NCBI GenBank assembly: GCA_043778575.1
Contig: JAYWFX010000017.1
Coordinates: 1-12,115, forward strand
Direction of reading: 5' to 3'
Origin: JAYWFX01 sp043778575
Lineage (GTDB): Bacteria; Patescibacteriota; JACMRA01
DNA: 12,115 nucleotides
Positions within the stretch are counted from its first letter, which is position 1. Each line of letters starts with the position of its first letter. Shown piece after piece: positions 5,431 to 12,115 of the stretch. The notes under the pieces were generated by a model. That model did not search any database and was not told the DNA's origin. It was given only the letters and a program-made list of their open reading frames with translations. The position numbers and the translations under genes were made by a program.

Positions 5431-6738
5431 CTATCCTTTTGTCACAATAATAGCTATACCTCCGAGTACTAAAATCACAGTTAGCACGATAATCACAATT
5501 CTCCATGAGTTATTTTGGATCTGATTGCTGTCTTTAGTTACCTCAGCTTTGCTCGTTTGAGGTGAAAAGATTACATCCACACTATCCTCTGCTCCCGGTT
5601 TTAGTTTGGTATAGTCTTTGTTTACTAATTGTATTTTTACCGTTTTTTTGCCTTCTGGAAGTGCTCCTAATCCAAGCTCGTTGAACGTGAAATCAAGCTT
5701 TGGGTAGACTACTTTTATCGGGGTGCTGTCGACTATTATCTGGAGATATCCTTTTCCATTCTCGTTTGCACCATCGACACGCTCGCTCAAAACTTGGAAA
5801 TTTTCAATCTGAACGGTAAATTTTCTATCAGCGTTAATGTTCATGTCACTGCGATCTTTTCTAGGGTCGGTGATTGTGACTCGAGGCAAACCAATGTCTA
5901 CTAAGTTATTGTAGTTAGTTTTAACTTTTAGTTCTGTCTTGAAATCTGTATTTTCACCTTTTGAGTTAGTGAGTACAAAAATTAATTTAGATTCGGTACT
6001 GTCAGGAATTTTATTAATATTTGGTATGTCTTTGGTGTTGAATTTTACTTCGGATTTACCATCTCCTTTGTCTATGCTTGAGCTCTGGGTACCAATTAGA
6101 TTACTTGGTGATATTGTATTAAAATAAACATTGAGTTTTCCGTGGTTTTTTTGATCGGTTATATTATCTACTACAAAATTGGTCAGCTCTAATGCGATAT
6201 CTTGGTCTAAATCTTTGGTAAATACCGAACCTTCAGCGGGTGAAAGAACCTTTATTTGAGGAGATGTTATAGCTGACTTGAATGTAAAGTTTATTGTAGA
6301 TCGAGCACTGGGATTTCCTGTTGATCCTATATATACAAGTACTAATGTGTTGTCACCAGTTTTTAGTTTATCACCAATTTTATTGAGTGGGAGAGGGCTT
6401 GATCCATAGTCGGTTAGTAGATTTTCTGGCTTAGAGTCGTCGTTTATATATACTTTGATATAGCCACCACCTTTTGTTGGTGCAGTTTTGTATTTAATAT
6501 CTAAATCTGTATTTTGCCATCCGTATTTTATACTGTCATCTAGTGTCAATTCTCCCTCATATTTCCAATTATCTCCACCAGAATTCTTTGTGATCTCATC
6601 TTTTCCAGCACGAAAAACTTTGGGAATTGATAAATTTATGGAGTTAGAGGTGATTGTCTGAGCGATCGTCGAAATAGAAAGAACTGGCAGGAAGATAGCT
6701 AAAATAAGAGTAACTACGAGGAATTGTCTTCGAAACAT
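5431..6738 (-). CDS. Secreted, C-terminally anchored protein with three beta-sandwich-like units
   Basis: 435 aa from the ATG at 6738; an in-frame GTG at 6768 would add ten residues. The ATG is preferred because the protein then opens with a typical signal peptide (MFRRQ, then a long hydrophobic core, about residues 1-27). The C-terminus has one membrane helix (about 412-433) ending in a short TKG, so the body should face outward and stay anchored. Between them are three related units starting near 32, 159 and 284. Units 2 and 3 open with P-x-I/V-x-I/V-x-x-P, and all three contain a G-x(1-2)-Y/L-I/L-x-V/I-Y/I strand (GGYIKVYIND, HGKLNVYFN, GKGYLQIIVD). They end in a strand such as TLVLVYIG or TVKIQLVN. 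This looks like repeated Ig-like domains. I recognise no named family and no enzyme motif; a surface or adhesion role is only inference. It is divergent from the reductase gene. Confidence 0.75.
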   Translation of the reverse strand: MFRRQFLVVTLILAIFLPVLSISTIAQTITSNSINLSIPKVFRAGKDEITKNSGGDNWKYEGELTLDDSIKYGWQNTDLDIKYKTAPTKGGGYIKVYINDDSKPENLLTDYGSSPLPLNKIGDKLKTGDNTLVLVYIGSTGNPSARSTINFTFKSAITSPQIKVLSPAEGSVFTKDLDQDIALELTNFVVDNITDQKNHGKLNVYFNTISPSNLIGTQSSSIDKGDGKSEVKFNTKDIPNINKIPDSTESKLIFVLTNSKGENTDFKTELKVKTNYNNLVDIGLPRVTITDPRKDRSDMNINADRKFTVQIENFQVLSERVDGANENGKGYLQIIVDSTPIKVVYPKLDFTFNELGLGALPEGKKTVKIQLVNKDYTKLKPGAEDSVDVIFSPQTSKAEVTKDSNQIQNNSWRIVIIVLTVILVLGGIAIIVTKG

Positions 6739-6749
6739 AAACACATCAA

Positions 6750-6779
6750 TCTTTAGCAATCTCAGCACACTTTAGTCAA
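6750..6779 (-). promoter_or_regulatory. Candidate promoter of the secreted repeat protein
   Basis: On the - strand, TTGACT (6779-6774) is followed after 18 bases by TAAAGA (6755-6750), a weak -10. Transcription would begin a few bases before the ATG at 6738 and downstream of the GTG at 6768, which supports the shorter start. Confidence 0.35.
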
Positions 6780-6792
6780 GCAGAATAAAAAT

Positions 6793-6821
6793 TTGACAAG
6801 GAGCTTAATTCTAAACCTAAT
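6793..6821 (+). promoter_or_regulatory. Candidate promoter of the reductase-peptidase operon
   Basis: TTGACA (6793-6798), 17 bases, then CCTAAT (6816-6821); a TAATAA with 19-base spacing overlaps it. Transcription would start about 16 bases before the ATG at 6844. The TTG of this -35 is in frame with the gene but is better explained as promoter than as a start codon. It stands back to back with the divergent TTGACT at 6774-6779. Confidence 0.45.
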
Positions 6822-6843
6822 AACCAACACTAAGCTTACAAAT

Positions 6844-7581
6844 ATGCCACATACCTTCACACTCGTTCAAAAAGTACAACTGATAGATAAAGTCTTTTTT
6901 GTGACTTTTAAATCAGAAACAGATATCCAATTTCGACCTGGGCAGTTTATGAGTTTAGAGGTTTCTCCAAAGACGTTTCGAGCCTATTCAGTTTGTTATG
7001 TTGGTAGGTCACTGCCTCCAGTTGCTGATGGTGAGAGTTTATTAGAGGAGGAGAGTAACCGATTTGTATCATTTATGATTAGCACAAAGCCGGGAGGACT
7101 GGCATCTGAGTATTTTGATAATGTTCAGGTAGGTAACACACTCAATGCGGTAGGTCCCAGCGGTAAATTTAGTTTGCTCAAAGACGATTCTCGAAATAGT
7201 GTGTTTATAGCTACAGGTACAGGTCTCTCACCTTTTGTTACTATGGTAGATAGCTTACTCAGTGAAAATGACACATCCACTGTTACTGTGTTTTTTGGTT
7301 GCTGGAAAATTAGTGATAACTTTGCAAACAGATTTTTCAAAAACCCACGTGTAAAACTAATCGTAGTTGCTGAAGATATTGGAGATCAGGTAGAATCTGA
7401 TACACTAAAAGTTGGTCGTGTGACTACCGCTATACCAGAGTTGCTGTCTGACATGAAAAGTAACACCTACTATCTATGTGGTCATCCAGCTATGGTTCAG
7501 GATATGGAAACAGTCTTACTAAAAAATGGTGTCGATACTGGACAAATAATCAGTGAGAAGTTTGGAATTATCAAGAAATGA
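6844..7581 (+). CDS. Ferredoxin-NADP reductase-like flavoprotein (FNR superfamily)
   Basis: 245 aa from the ATG at 6844; an upstream in-frame TTG at 6793 is part of a likely -35 box. FNR-type proteins move electrons between NAD(P)H and a one-electron carrier through FAD or FMN. The flavin-binding R-A-Y-S is at 46-49 and GPSGKF at 104-109. The nucleotide-binding half has GTGLSPF at 125-131 and CGHPAMV at 212-218, and it ends with SEKFG near the C-terminus. No iron-sulfur domain and no membrane helix are present, so the partner must be a separate protein, and none is encoded in this window. The stop codon overlaps the start of the downstream carboxypeptidase (ATGA, 7578-7581), so the two are co-translated. 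The physiological electron acceptor is unknown. The family is clear; NADP versus NAD preference is not. Confidence 0.85.
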   Translation: MPHTFTLVQKVQLIDKVFFVTFKSETDIQFRPGQFMSLEVSPKTFRAYSVCYVGRSLPPVADGESLLEEESNRFVSFMISTKPGGLASEYFDNVQVGNTLNAVGPSGKFSLLKDDSRNSVFIATGTGLSPFVTMVDSLLSENDTSTVTVFFGCWKISDNFANRFFKNPRVKLIVVAEDIGDQVESDTLKVGRVTTAIPELLSDMKSNTYYLCGHPAMVQDMETVLLKNGVDTGQIISEKFGIIKK

Positions 7582-8651
7582 TATTTAAGAGTGTTAGCTG
7601 TAAAATAGTTAGGTTTATTGGATTCATCGAGTTTACTTGTTTCACTTTGTGTTTTTTGTTGCCTATTTCTCTAGCTGTTCAGGCTCGTATTCAAAAGTTT
7701 TCTTTGCCGTTATCGAGTGCCACTCGGCTGGATTCACTGAGCATGACAACTGAATGGACACGCCAGTTTATAGTGCGTTCTGGAGGAAACCCCGGTGAGC
7801 TATTTGTGAGTAAAAAACTACCTCTACCTGAGCAACTCACTGGTCTCGAAAATCAAAAAGCATATTTAGAAAAATTTTGGCTACAGAATAAAGTAGATAT
7901 TTTGGATAAGTATAAACAGCTTTCTGGCGAAGAATTCAAAAGCATATATGAAAATAGAAAATATCCAGATACAATCTCTTTAAACTCTGTTCAGACAAAC
8001 ACTCCTCAGAATAACCTTCAGAGTAATCCTCAAACTATTACTGGTAATTCTCAGGCAGACGTGAAAATTCGTCTCCTAGCTAAACAAAGAGGGTATGTGT
8101 TGCGTTTGCTCGCTGATGAAGACTATTTAGAAAATATTGATAGAGAGCAGCTCCAGTCAAAGGCTAAGAGTGCTTTTATTTCTATGCAATCCGAGGCAGC
8201 AAAGTCAGGTGTACAAATCGGGCTCGCCTCAGGCTATCGATCAGTGCAAGCTCAAAGACGTCTGTTTGTATCCAGATTGCTCATCAATAAAAGCATTGAT
8301 CAGGATATAAATAATTTTTACCAACAAATTGGTGATGGTTTGTTGGATAGTGTTGTGATTCAGACGCTTTCAACAACAGCTCCACCTGGATTCTCTCGAC
8401 ACCACACCGGATACACAATAGATCTCAATGATGGGGTGGTTGGTGGTGTTTTCAAATATACTCCTTCATATATATGGCTGTCTCAAAATAATTTTTACAG
8501 GGCTAAACAGTATGGTTTTATACCGTCATACCCTGAAGACACAGAAAAACAAGGGCCCGAACCCGAACCGTGGGAATTTGTCTGGGTAGGTAGATCGCAG
8601 CTCGTAGATACCGCAAACTCTGATTTGCCAACCTTTGAGACGATTCTCTAA
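7578..8651 (+). CDS. Membrane-anchored VanY-type D-alanyl-D-alanine carboxypeptidase (M15B)
   Basis: 357 aa. M15B enzymes are zinc peptidases that remove the terminal D-Ala from murein stem peptides outside the membrane. An N-terminal hydrophobic segment (about 11-35) acts as signal or anchor. A linker rich in Asn, Gln and Thr (about 133-160) leads to the peptidase domain (about 163-340). SGYRSVQAQRRLF (218-230) and PGFSRHHTGYTIDL (270-283) supply the first two zinc ligands, His275 and Asp282. The family usually ends with E-x-W-H-x-x-Y-V-G, carrying the catalytic Glu and the third zinc ligand His. Here it reads EPWEFVWVG (330-338), with Glu330 kept but Glu333 in the His place. Activity may be altered or the site may be a Glu-ligated variant. 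The start overlaps the reductase stop by four bases. The rest of the domain argues against a decayed gene. Confidence 0.82.
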   Translation: MIFKSVSCKIVRFIGFIEFTCFTLCFLLPISLAVQARIQKFSLPLSSATRLDSLSMTTEWTRQFIVRSGGNPGELFVSKKLPLPEQLTGLENQKAYLEKFWLQNKVDILDKYKQLSGEEFKSIYENRKYPDTISLNSVQTNTPQNNLQSNPQTITGNSQADVKIRLLAKQRGYVLRLLADEDYLENIDREQLQSKAKSAFISMQSEAAKSGVQIGLASGYRSVQAQRRLFVSRLLINKSIDQDINNFYQQIGDGLLDSVVIQTLSTTAPPGFSRHHTGYTIDLNDGVVGGVFKYTPSYIWLSQNNFYRAKQYGFIPSYPEDTEKQGPEPEPWEFVWVGRSQLVDTANSDLPTFETIL

Positions 8652-8660
8652 TTAAGATAT

Positions 8661-8688
8661 TTGACGAAAACAACCAGCTCATAAATAT
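8661..8688 (+). promoter_or_regulatory. Tentative promoter before the alaS fragment
   Basis: TTGACG (8661-8666) starts 9 bases after the carboxypeptidase stop. The best -10-like hexamer is AAATAT (8683-8688, 16-base spacing), which is poor. Another TACATT (8693-8698) lies 9 bases before the ATG without a matching -35. The gene may instead be transcribed from the upstream operon. Confidence 0.25.
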
Positions 8689-8707
8689 CAAATACATTAC
8701 TATTACT

Positions 8708-9700
8708 ATGCAAACTCCTAATCCTAGATACATAATCGCAGACCATATTCGTGCAGCTTGTTTTATTATTGCTGATGGTGTAGAGCCTAGCGCAAAACAG
8801 CGTGGTTATATTCTCAGAAGGTTGATTCGCCGTAGTTTATCAGCCAGTTTAAAACTCAAGATTGATATTTCTGACCCTAATTATATCTCAGATTTAGTGG
8901 ATGCTGTGGTTGGTATTTATGATGGCGTGTATGACGAAATAGCAGAAAATCGAATTAAGATTATTGAAGTTATCGGTGGTGAATCTAAAAAATACCTCAA
9001 TGCTATAGTTGTTGGAAAACGAGAGTGGGCAAAGTTACTGAAAAATAATGTCATGGATAGTTTTGAATTGAGTAGGAAAACATGGGATTTGTATCAGACA
9101 TTTGGTGTTCCGATTGAAGTGTCTGAGGATGTTTTGCAGGAAAATAACTTTTCATTTGATAGTCTAGAGCTAAAAAACTTGATCCACGAGCATCAGAAAT
9201 TGTCCCAAACCACATCTGCTGGTCAGTTCAAATCTGGACTAGGTGGTGATAGTTTAAAGACTCGTAAGCTTCACACCGCGACTCACATCCTTCACCAAGT
9301 ATTGAGAGACGTGCTAGGTGTGCAGGTGTGTCAAAAAGGATCGGCAATTACTGACGAAAAAGCAAGATTTGATTTCACGTTTGATAATAAAGTCGAGGAG
9401 TCTACACTCAAAACCATCCAAGATCGTGTCCAAGCAGTTATAGACAGTTCCGCTGAAATGCAAATGAATGAGATGACTCAACATGAAGCACGAGAATTAG
9501 GTGCAATTGGTTTATTTGGAGAGAAATATGGTGACAAAGTAACAGTTTATTCTATGACTGATGATACTGGGCATGTTTTTAGTAGAGAATTTTGTGGTGG
9601 TCCGCATATCCAAAACACAAAGGAAATTGGGGTGTTTACAATCCTCAAACTGAAGTCAATTGGTCAGGGTTTAAAACGGATTGAATTTGATGTGATATAA
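8708..9700 (+). CDS. alaS: Alanyl-tRNA synthetase fragment: tRNA-recognition and editing domains only
   Basis: 330 aa; bacterial AlaRS is usually about 850-900 aa. It begins in what is normally the middle of the enzyme: RYIIADHIRAACFIIADGV (7-25) and RGYILRRLIRRS (32-43) belong to the tRNA-acceptor recognition part. LYQTFGVPIEV (128-138) and a linker with FKSGLGG (174-180) follow. The editing domain starts at HTATH (189-193) and contains CGGPH (296-300). Together these give the four zinc ligands His189, His193, Cys296 and His300 that hydrolyse mischarged Ser- or Gly-tRNA(Ala). The class II catalytic domain (motifs 1-3) is missing at the front and the C-Ala domain at the back. No open catalytic portion lies upstream, where the carboxypeptidase ends 56 bases before. 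The ATG is a clean start without a Shine-Dalgarno sequence. It is probably the second subunit of a split AlaRS, or a free editing factor; the catalytic half should be elsewhere in the genome. Confidence 0.9.
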   Translation: MQTPNPRYIIADHIRAACFIIADGVEPSAKQRGYILRRLIRRSLSASLKLKIDISDPNYISDLVDAVVGIYDGVYDEIAENRIKIIEVIGGESKKYLNAIVVGKREWAKLLKNNVMDSFELSRKTWDLYQTFGVPIEVSEDVLQENNFSFDSLELKNLIHEHQKLSQTTSAGQFKSGLGGDSLKTRKLHTATHILHQVLRDVLGVQVCQKGSAITDEKARFDFTFDNKVEESTLKTIQDRVQAVIDSSAEMQMNEMTQHEARELGAIGLFGEKYGDKVTVYSMTDDTGHVFSREFCGGPHIQNTKEIGVFTILKLKSIGQGLKRIEFDVI

Positions 9701-9715
9701 TCTAATGTGATCTAA
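9690..9715 (+). repeat. Short imperfect tandem repeat at the alaS end
   Basis: ATGTGAT occurs at 9690-9696 and 9705-9711 (period 15), each followed by a T-rich/A-rich tail (ATAATCT, CTAA). It spans the alaS stop codon and the 24-base gap to the convergent protease gene. No hairpin terminator is seen in this gap. Confidence 0.4.
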
Positions 9716-9724
9716 ATGCGCTGA

Positions 9725-11542
9725 CTACCACCCCACTACCACTCGAGCACCACCACCAATCTCACGATATTCAACTCGAACTGAATGATTTCCAGCTGTC
9801 ATATTCTTTGAGAAGCCAGCATTGACTACACCTCCATTGGTATCGCTACCCCATTGATCAAACACTAACTGATCATCAATAAATACTCTGGTACCATCAT
9901 CAGACACTACAGAGAAATTATAGTTACCAGCATTGAAAGCAAAGCTACCAGTATATCGAGCAGAGAATCTATCCACAGGAACACTTGAATCAGGAGAACC
10001 CAGAACCCAATTGTTATTAATACTATTTTCAATCCTAGAGAATACTGGTGAACCATTGAGATATTGATTGTTGTAGTATTCAGAACAGAAGGTATTATTT
10101 CCAGCAGCTGCACATTGGATAGGGTTGTAATCTATTGCGGCATTTACATCGATTAGCCCATGCCCAAATTGATTGTCCCTCCCTGAGACACCTACATCTT
10201 TGGCGGTCTTTTGTAGTAGATCACGTATCTGAAAGGGTGTATAGTTTGGGTTTGCACTGAGTAGTAATGCTGCAGCACCAGCTACCTGTGGAGCTGCAAA
10301 TGAAGTCCCAGACCATTTCCTCAACACTCCATTTTGGTCATAACCATTTACATAGCATTTCCCTGATCCTGAACAGGATGATCCATCGCCAACTGGGGCA
10401 ACGAGATCCACATAACTACCAAAACTCGAATAATCACTTTTAGTAATACTGGCTAATGTGGTGGCATAGTTACTACTACCAACTGCAATGGTATTTTCAA
10501 ATCCAGCAGGATAAATCACAGGATTAGTTTGATTGCTTAGATCATCAGTGAACCCACATTGGACTGGTGTTTTTAGGGCACAGTTACCACTCGCTGCTAC
10601 GATAGTCACACCTAGGTTTGTTGCTTGGTCTATAGCATCTTTCATGTATTGATCGGTAAATGTGGTACCTACTGACAGGTTAATAATTTTTGCTCCATTG
10701 TTGATTGCGTGATAAATACCCTCAATGATAAATGCTGTATTGAAAGCTTCGCCGTGTAGTGCAATAGGCAGTATCTGAACATGTGGTGCTACCCCAACAG
10801 CTTCTACACCATTGTTTGCCATACTAATCACACTAGAAACTGCAGTCCCATGACCGTACTCGTCGTACTGTGAACCGTATTGTGTGCAGTAGTTTTGGTT
10901 TCCGATAATACTCAGTATTTGCCCTGATGGACAAGTATTTGTCGTAATAGAATGGAATCTCACACTATTTGTTATATCAAATGTTCCGGGGGCAAAATCA
11001 GCTACGTTTGTGTTTACGCCAGTATCAATTACAGCCACTTTTACTGATTGTAATCCTCCACAATTACTGTTGATTCCGCATGTCACAGAGAGCTTTTGAC
11101 CGAGTTTTTGCCAGCCACTTTCAGCATTTATTCCAGATACCTGATCTTTGAGATACCATTGGTCAGTGCTAAATTTTGGATCTGTGGGTGTATATAGTGG
11201 TGTGTATTTGTAGTTTGGCTGTGCGTATTCTACGTCTGGATTGGTTGATAGCTTTTTTAAAGCTTGTTTGAGTTGTTCCTTAGAATCAAAACTCTGTATT
11301 TCAATTTGCTTTTTTAACTCATTTTCATCGTCTTGGAGTTTTAGACTTTGAGCTGTCGGGTTACGTGCTGCAGATTTATATTTTACTATGAGACTATTAT
11401 CTTTTACCTGAGAAAGCTCATTTACACCGAGAACAGCATTGTTATCTTTTGGGCTAGATAAATTTTGAAAAATAGCTATAAAAAGTATGCACAATGTCAA
11501 ACTTCCAACCACTAAAGAAACTATCTTTGTATTTTTAAACAT
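9725..11542 (-). CDS. Secreted subtilisin-like serine protease (S8) with C-terminal PA14 domain
   Basis: 605 aa. A hydrophobic signal segment (about 8-27) is followed by an I9-like propeptide (about 48-112, ending DVEYAQPNYKYTP). The S8 catalytic domain spans about 165-470. Its triad is Asp173 in VAVIDTGV, His231 in EYGHGTAVSS and Ser414 in GTSFAAPQVAG, with the oxyanion Asn320 in AASGN. Six or more Cys in the catalytic domain (e.g. 155, 161, 204, 219, 321, 329, 390, 396) suggest disulfides in the mature extracellular enzyme. Residues 484-605 form a PA14 domain (YYNNQYLNGSPVF, NFSVVSDDGTRVFIDD, and a closing VEYREIGGGARVVVGW), a glycan- or protein-binding beta-barrel. The protein ends directly after PA14, with no sorting signal or membrane helix. 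It has its own strong promoter. Roles in nutrient release or host-surface processing are plausible but not shown. Confidence 0.93.
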   Translation of the reverse strand: MFKNTKIVSLVVGSLTLCILFIAIFQNLSSPKDNNAVLGVNELSQVKDNSLIVKYKSAARNPTAQSLKLQDDENELKKQIEIQSFDSKEQLKQALKKLSTNPDVEYAQPNYKYTPLYTPTDPKFSTDQWYLKDQVSGINAESGWQKLGQKLSVTCGINSNCGGLQSVKVAVIDTGVNTNVADFAPGTFDITNSVRFHSITTNTCPSGQILSIIGNQNYCTQYGSQYDEYGHGTAVSSVISMANNGVEAVGVAPHVQILPIALHGEAFNTAFIIEGIYHAINNGAKIINLSVGTTFTDQYMKDAIDQATNLGVTIVAASGNCALKTPVQCGFTDDLSNQTNPVIYPAGFENTIAVGSSNYATTLASITKSDYSSFGSYVDLVAPVGDGSSCSGSGKCYVNGYDQNGVLRKWSGTSFAAPQVAGAAALLLSANPNYTPFQIRDLLQKTAKDVGVSGRDNQFGHGLIDVNAAIDYNPIQCAAAGNNTFCSEYYNNQYLNGSPVFSRIENSINNNWVLGSPDSSVPVDRFSARYTGSFAFNAGNYNFSVVSDDGTRVFIDDQLVFDQWGSDTNGGVVNAGFSKNMTAGNHSVRVEYREIGGGARVVVGW

Positions 11543-11565
11543 ATTTTTGTATTTGTATTTTTAAG

Positions 11566-11594
11566 ATTCTAGCCTGTAGAAATGGTGTTGTCAA
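11566..11594 (-). promoter_or_regulatory. Promoter of the subtilisin-PA14 gene
   Basis: On the - strand, TTGACA (11594-11589), 17 bases, then TAGAAT (11571-11566): the best promoter match in the window. The predicted leader is about 17 bases of A/T-rich sequence with no Shine-Dalgarno motif. The -35 begins 17 bases after the stop of the upstream PG-binding gene, so the protease can be expressed independently. Confidence 0.75.
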
Positions 11595-11611
11595 AGTGGT
11601 TTCAAAGCGAA

Positions 11612-12115
11612 CTAATATCCTCTCCATCGGTATAGTGAGTCTTGGGTAACTGATCCAAAATAGCCTGTAGCACCACCCGCAAAATTGAATGTTCCAGCTT
11701 GTTGCATGCAGATTTGTAGTTGTTTGACACGTTCACTGGTCTCGCCTATTACCCAAGTCTGTTGCTTTAGGTCGTTGCAATCAAAATTTACCGTAGTTTT
11801 ACCTTTCCATTTGCTGTAGGCTTCTTGTGTGACAGGCCCAAAATAACCTGTAATTCCAAACTTCCAACTAAATAATCCAGAGCTTTGTAGGCATTTTTGA
11901 AGCCCTTCTACACGGTTACTTTGCTCACCATATTGGAACTGCTCATTTTTTAACTGGTCACAGGTTTTATTTGTTTGGACTTCGATTGCTCCGGGAGGAA
12001 CCAATTTTGATATCCTTGAGGCTGTAGAGTTTTCACCATTAAAGCTAGATCTGGCTGCTTCCTGACCTTTTTTGGTTATTGGCCCAAAATAACCTGTAAT
12101 GAGTGGCCAGTTAAA
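11612..12115 (-). CDS. Peptidoglycan-binding repeat protein, C-terminal part (runs off the window)
   Basis: The frame is open to the right edge, giving at least 167 aa; a TTG at 12004 is inside the gene and is not its start. At least three PG_binding_1-like repeats are visible. The edge one is partial, with TGYFGPITKKGQEAARSSF. The second has GEQSNRVEGLQKCLQSSGLF then TGYFGPVTQEAYSKWKGK, and the third has GETSERVKQLQICMQQAGTF then TGYFGSVTQDSLYRWRGY at the very C-terminus. In the last two, a Cys pair 23 residues apart (offset 61 residues between repeats) suggests one disulfide per repeat and an extracytoplasmic location. Such domains bind murein and often target an enzyme at the N-terminus, which lies outside this window. 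It is on the same strand as the protease, 69 bases upstream of its start. Confidence 0.85.
   Translation of the reverse strand, partial: FNWPLITGYFGPITKKGQEAARSSFNGENSTASRISKLVPPGAIEVQTNKTCDQLKNEQFQYGEQSNRVEGLQKCLQSSGLFSWKFGITGYFGPVTQEAYSKWKGKTTVNFDCNDLKQQTWVIGETSERVKQLQICMQQAGTFNFAGGATGYFGSVTQDSLYRWRGY
11835..11854. repeat. 20-bp exact repeat within the PG-binding gene (copy 1)
   Basis: The 20 bases here, from GGCCCAAAAT to AACCTGTAAT, are identical to 12081-12100 and encode the I-T-G-Y-F-G-P core of a PG-binding repeat. A third diverged copy lies at 11652-11671. Exact identity suggests recent internal duplication or gene conversion. Confidence 0.8.
12081..12100. repeat. 20-bp exact repeat within the PG-binding gene (copy 2)
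   Basis: Identical to 11835-11854; encodes the same core of the repeat nearest the window edge. Confidence 0.8.

Noticed and set aside
6739..6768. GTG at 6768 as start of the secreted repeat protein
   Set aside because: It adds ten residues before a well-formed signal peptide and lies within the likely promoter. It is not excluded.
6793..6843. TTG at 6793 as start of the reductase gene
   Set aside because: The TTG is part of a TTGACA -35 box, the 17 extra residues match nothing in the family, and ATG 6844 gives the natural N-terminus.
9701..9724. Rho-independent terminator between alaS and the protease gene
   Set aside because: Only a short direct repeat is present; no inverted repeat with a T-run was found.
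11587..11610. Direct repeat TCAAAG spaced by 11 bases near the protease -35 as a regulator site
   Set aside because: Six-base repeats in A/T-rich DNA are common, and part of it is simply the -35 box.
11612..12004. A complete 130-aa gene starting at TTG 12004
   Set aside because: The frame stays open to 12115 and encodes another PG-binding repeat, so this is an internal codon of a longer gene.
1..12115. TGA recoded as glycine (Gracilibacteria/Absconditabacteria type)
   Set aside because: TGA ends the antitoxin and reductase genes at proper family lengths and in ATGA overlaps, and no in-frame TGA is needed in any gene.
1..12115. CRISPR array, tRNA or rRNA genes
   Set aside because: No regularly spaced repeats and no recognisable tRNA or rRNA segments were seen on either strand by eye.

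Overview
The window looks like a low-GC bacterial chromosome segment, probably from a Patescibacteria (Candidate Phyla Radiation) lineage. The reasons are single-domain or shortened versions of core genes (a stand-alone middle-plus-editing piece of alanyl-tRNA synthetase, a UvrD fragment), very short intergenic gaps, several secreted wall-associated proteins, weak or absent Shine-Dalgarno sequences before most genes, and -10 boxes lying almost on the start codons. TGA acts as an ordinary stop (antitoxin, ferredoxin reductase-like gene), so this is not a lineage that reads TGA as glycine. The phylum assignment is inference.

Region 1 (1-1926): an S66 LD-carboxypeptidase/MccF-like peptidase on + faces a truncated UvrD/PcrA helicase on - that stops just after motif II. 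Region 2 (1958-5376): gnd (6-phosphogluconate dehydrogenase) and murD (D-glutamate-adding wall ligase), both +. They are separated by a PIN-toxin/AbrB-antitoxin pair on -, and this pair is bracketed by a 33-bp direct repeat made of the last codons of gnd. The copy next to murD still reads as a complete gnd tail ending in an ATGA overlap with the murD start, so an ancestral gnd-murD overlap can be reconstructed. This is the most striking feature of the window.

Region 3 (5431-8651): a secreted, C-terminally membrane-anchored protein with three beta-sandwich-like units (-) is divergent from an overlapping pair on +: a ferredoxin-NADP reductase-like flavoprotein and a membrane-anchored VanY-type (M15B) D,D-carboxypeptidase whose third zinc-ligand position is Glu instead of His. 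Region 4 (8708-9700): the alanyl-tRNA synthetase fragment, with the editing-site zinc motifs intact but no catalytic or C-Ala domain. Region 5 (9725-12115, -): a secreted subtilisin-like protease with a PA14 domain, preceded by the C-terminal part of a protein with at least three peptidoglycan-binding repeats that runs off the right edge.

Functionally, much of the window deals with the cell envelope: murein precursor synthesis (MurD), murein peptide trimming (S66 and M15B peptidases), murein binding (PG-binding repeats) and surface or secreted proteins. No tRNA, rRNA, CRISPR array or transposase was seen.
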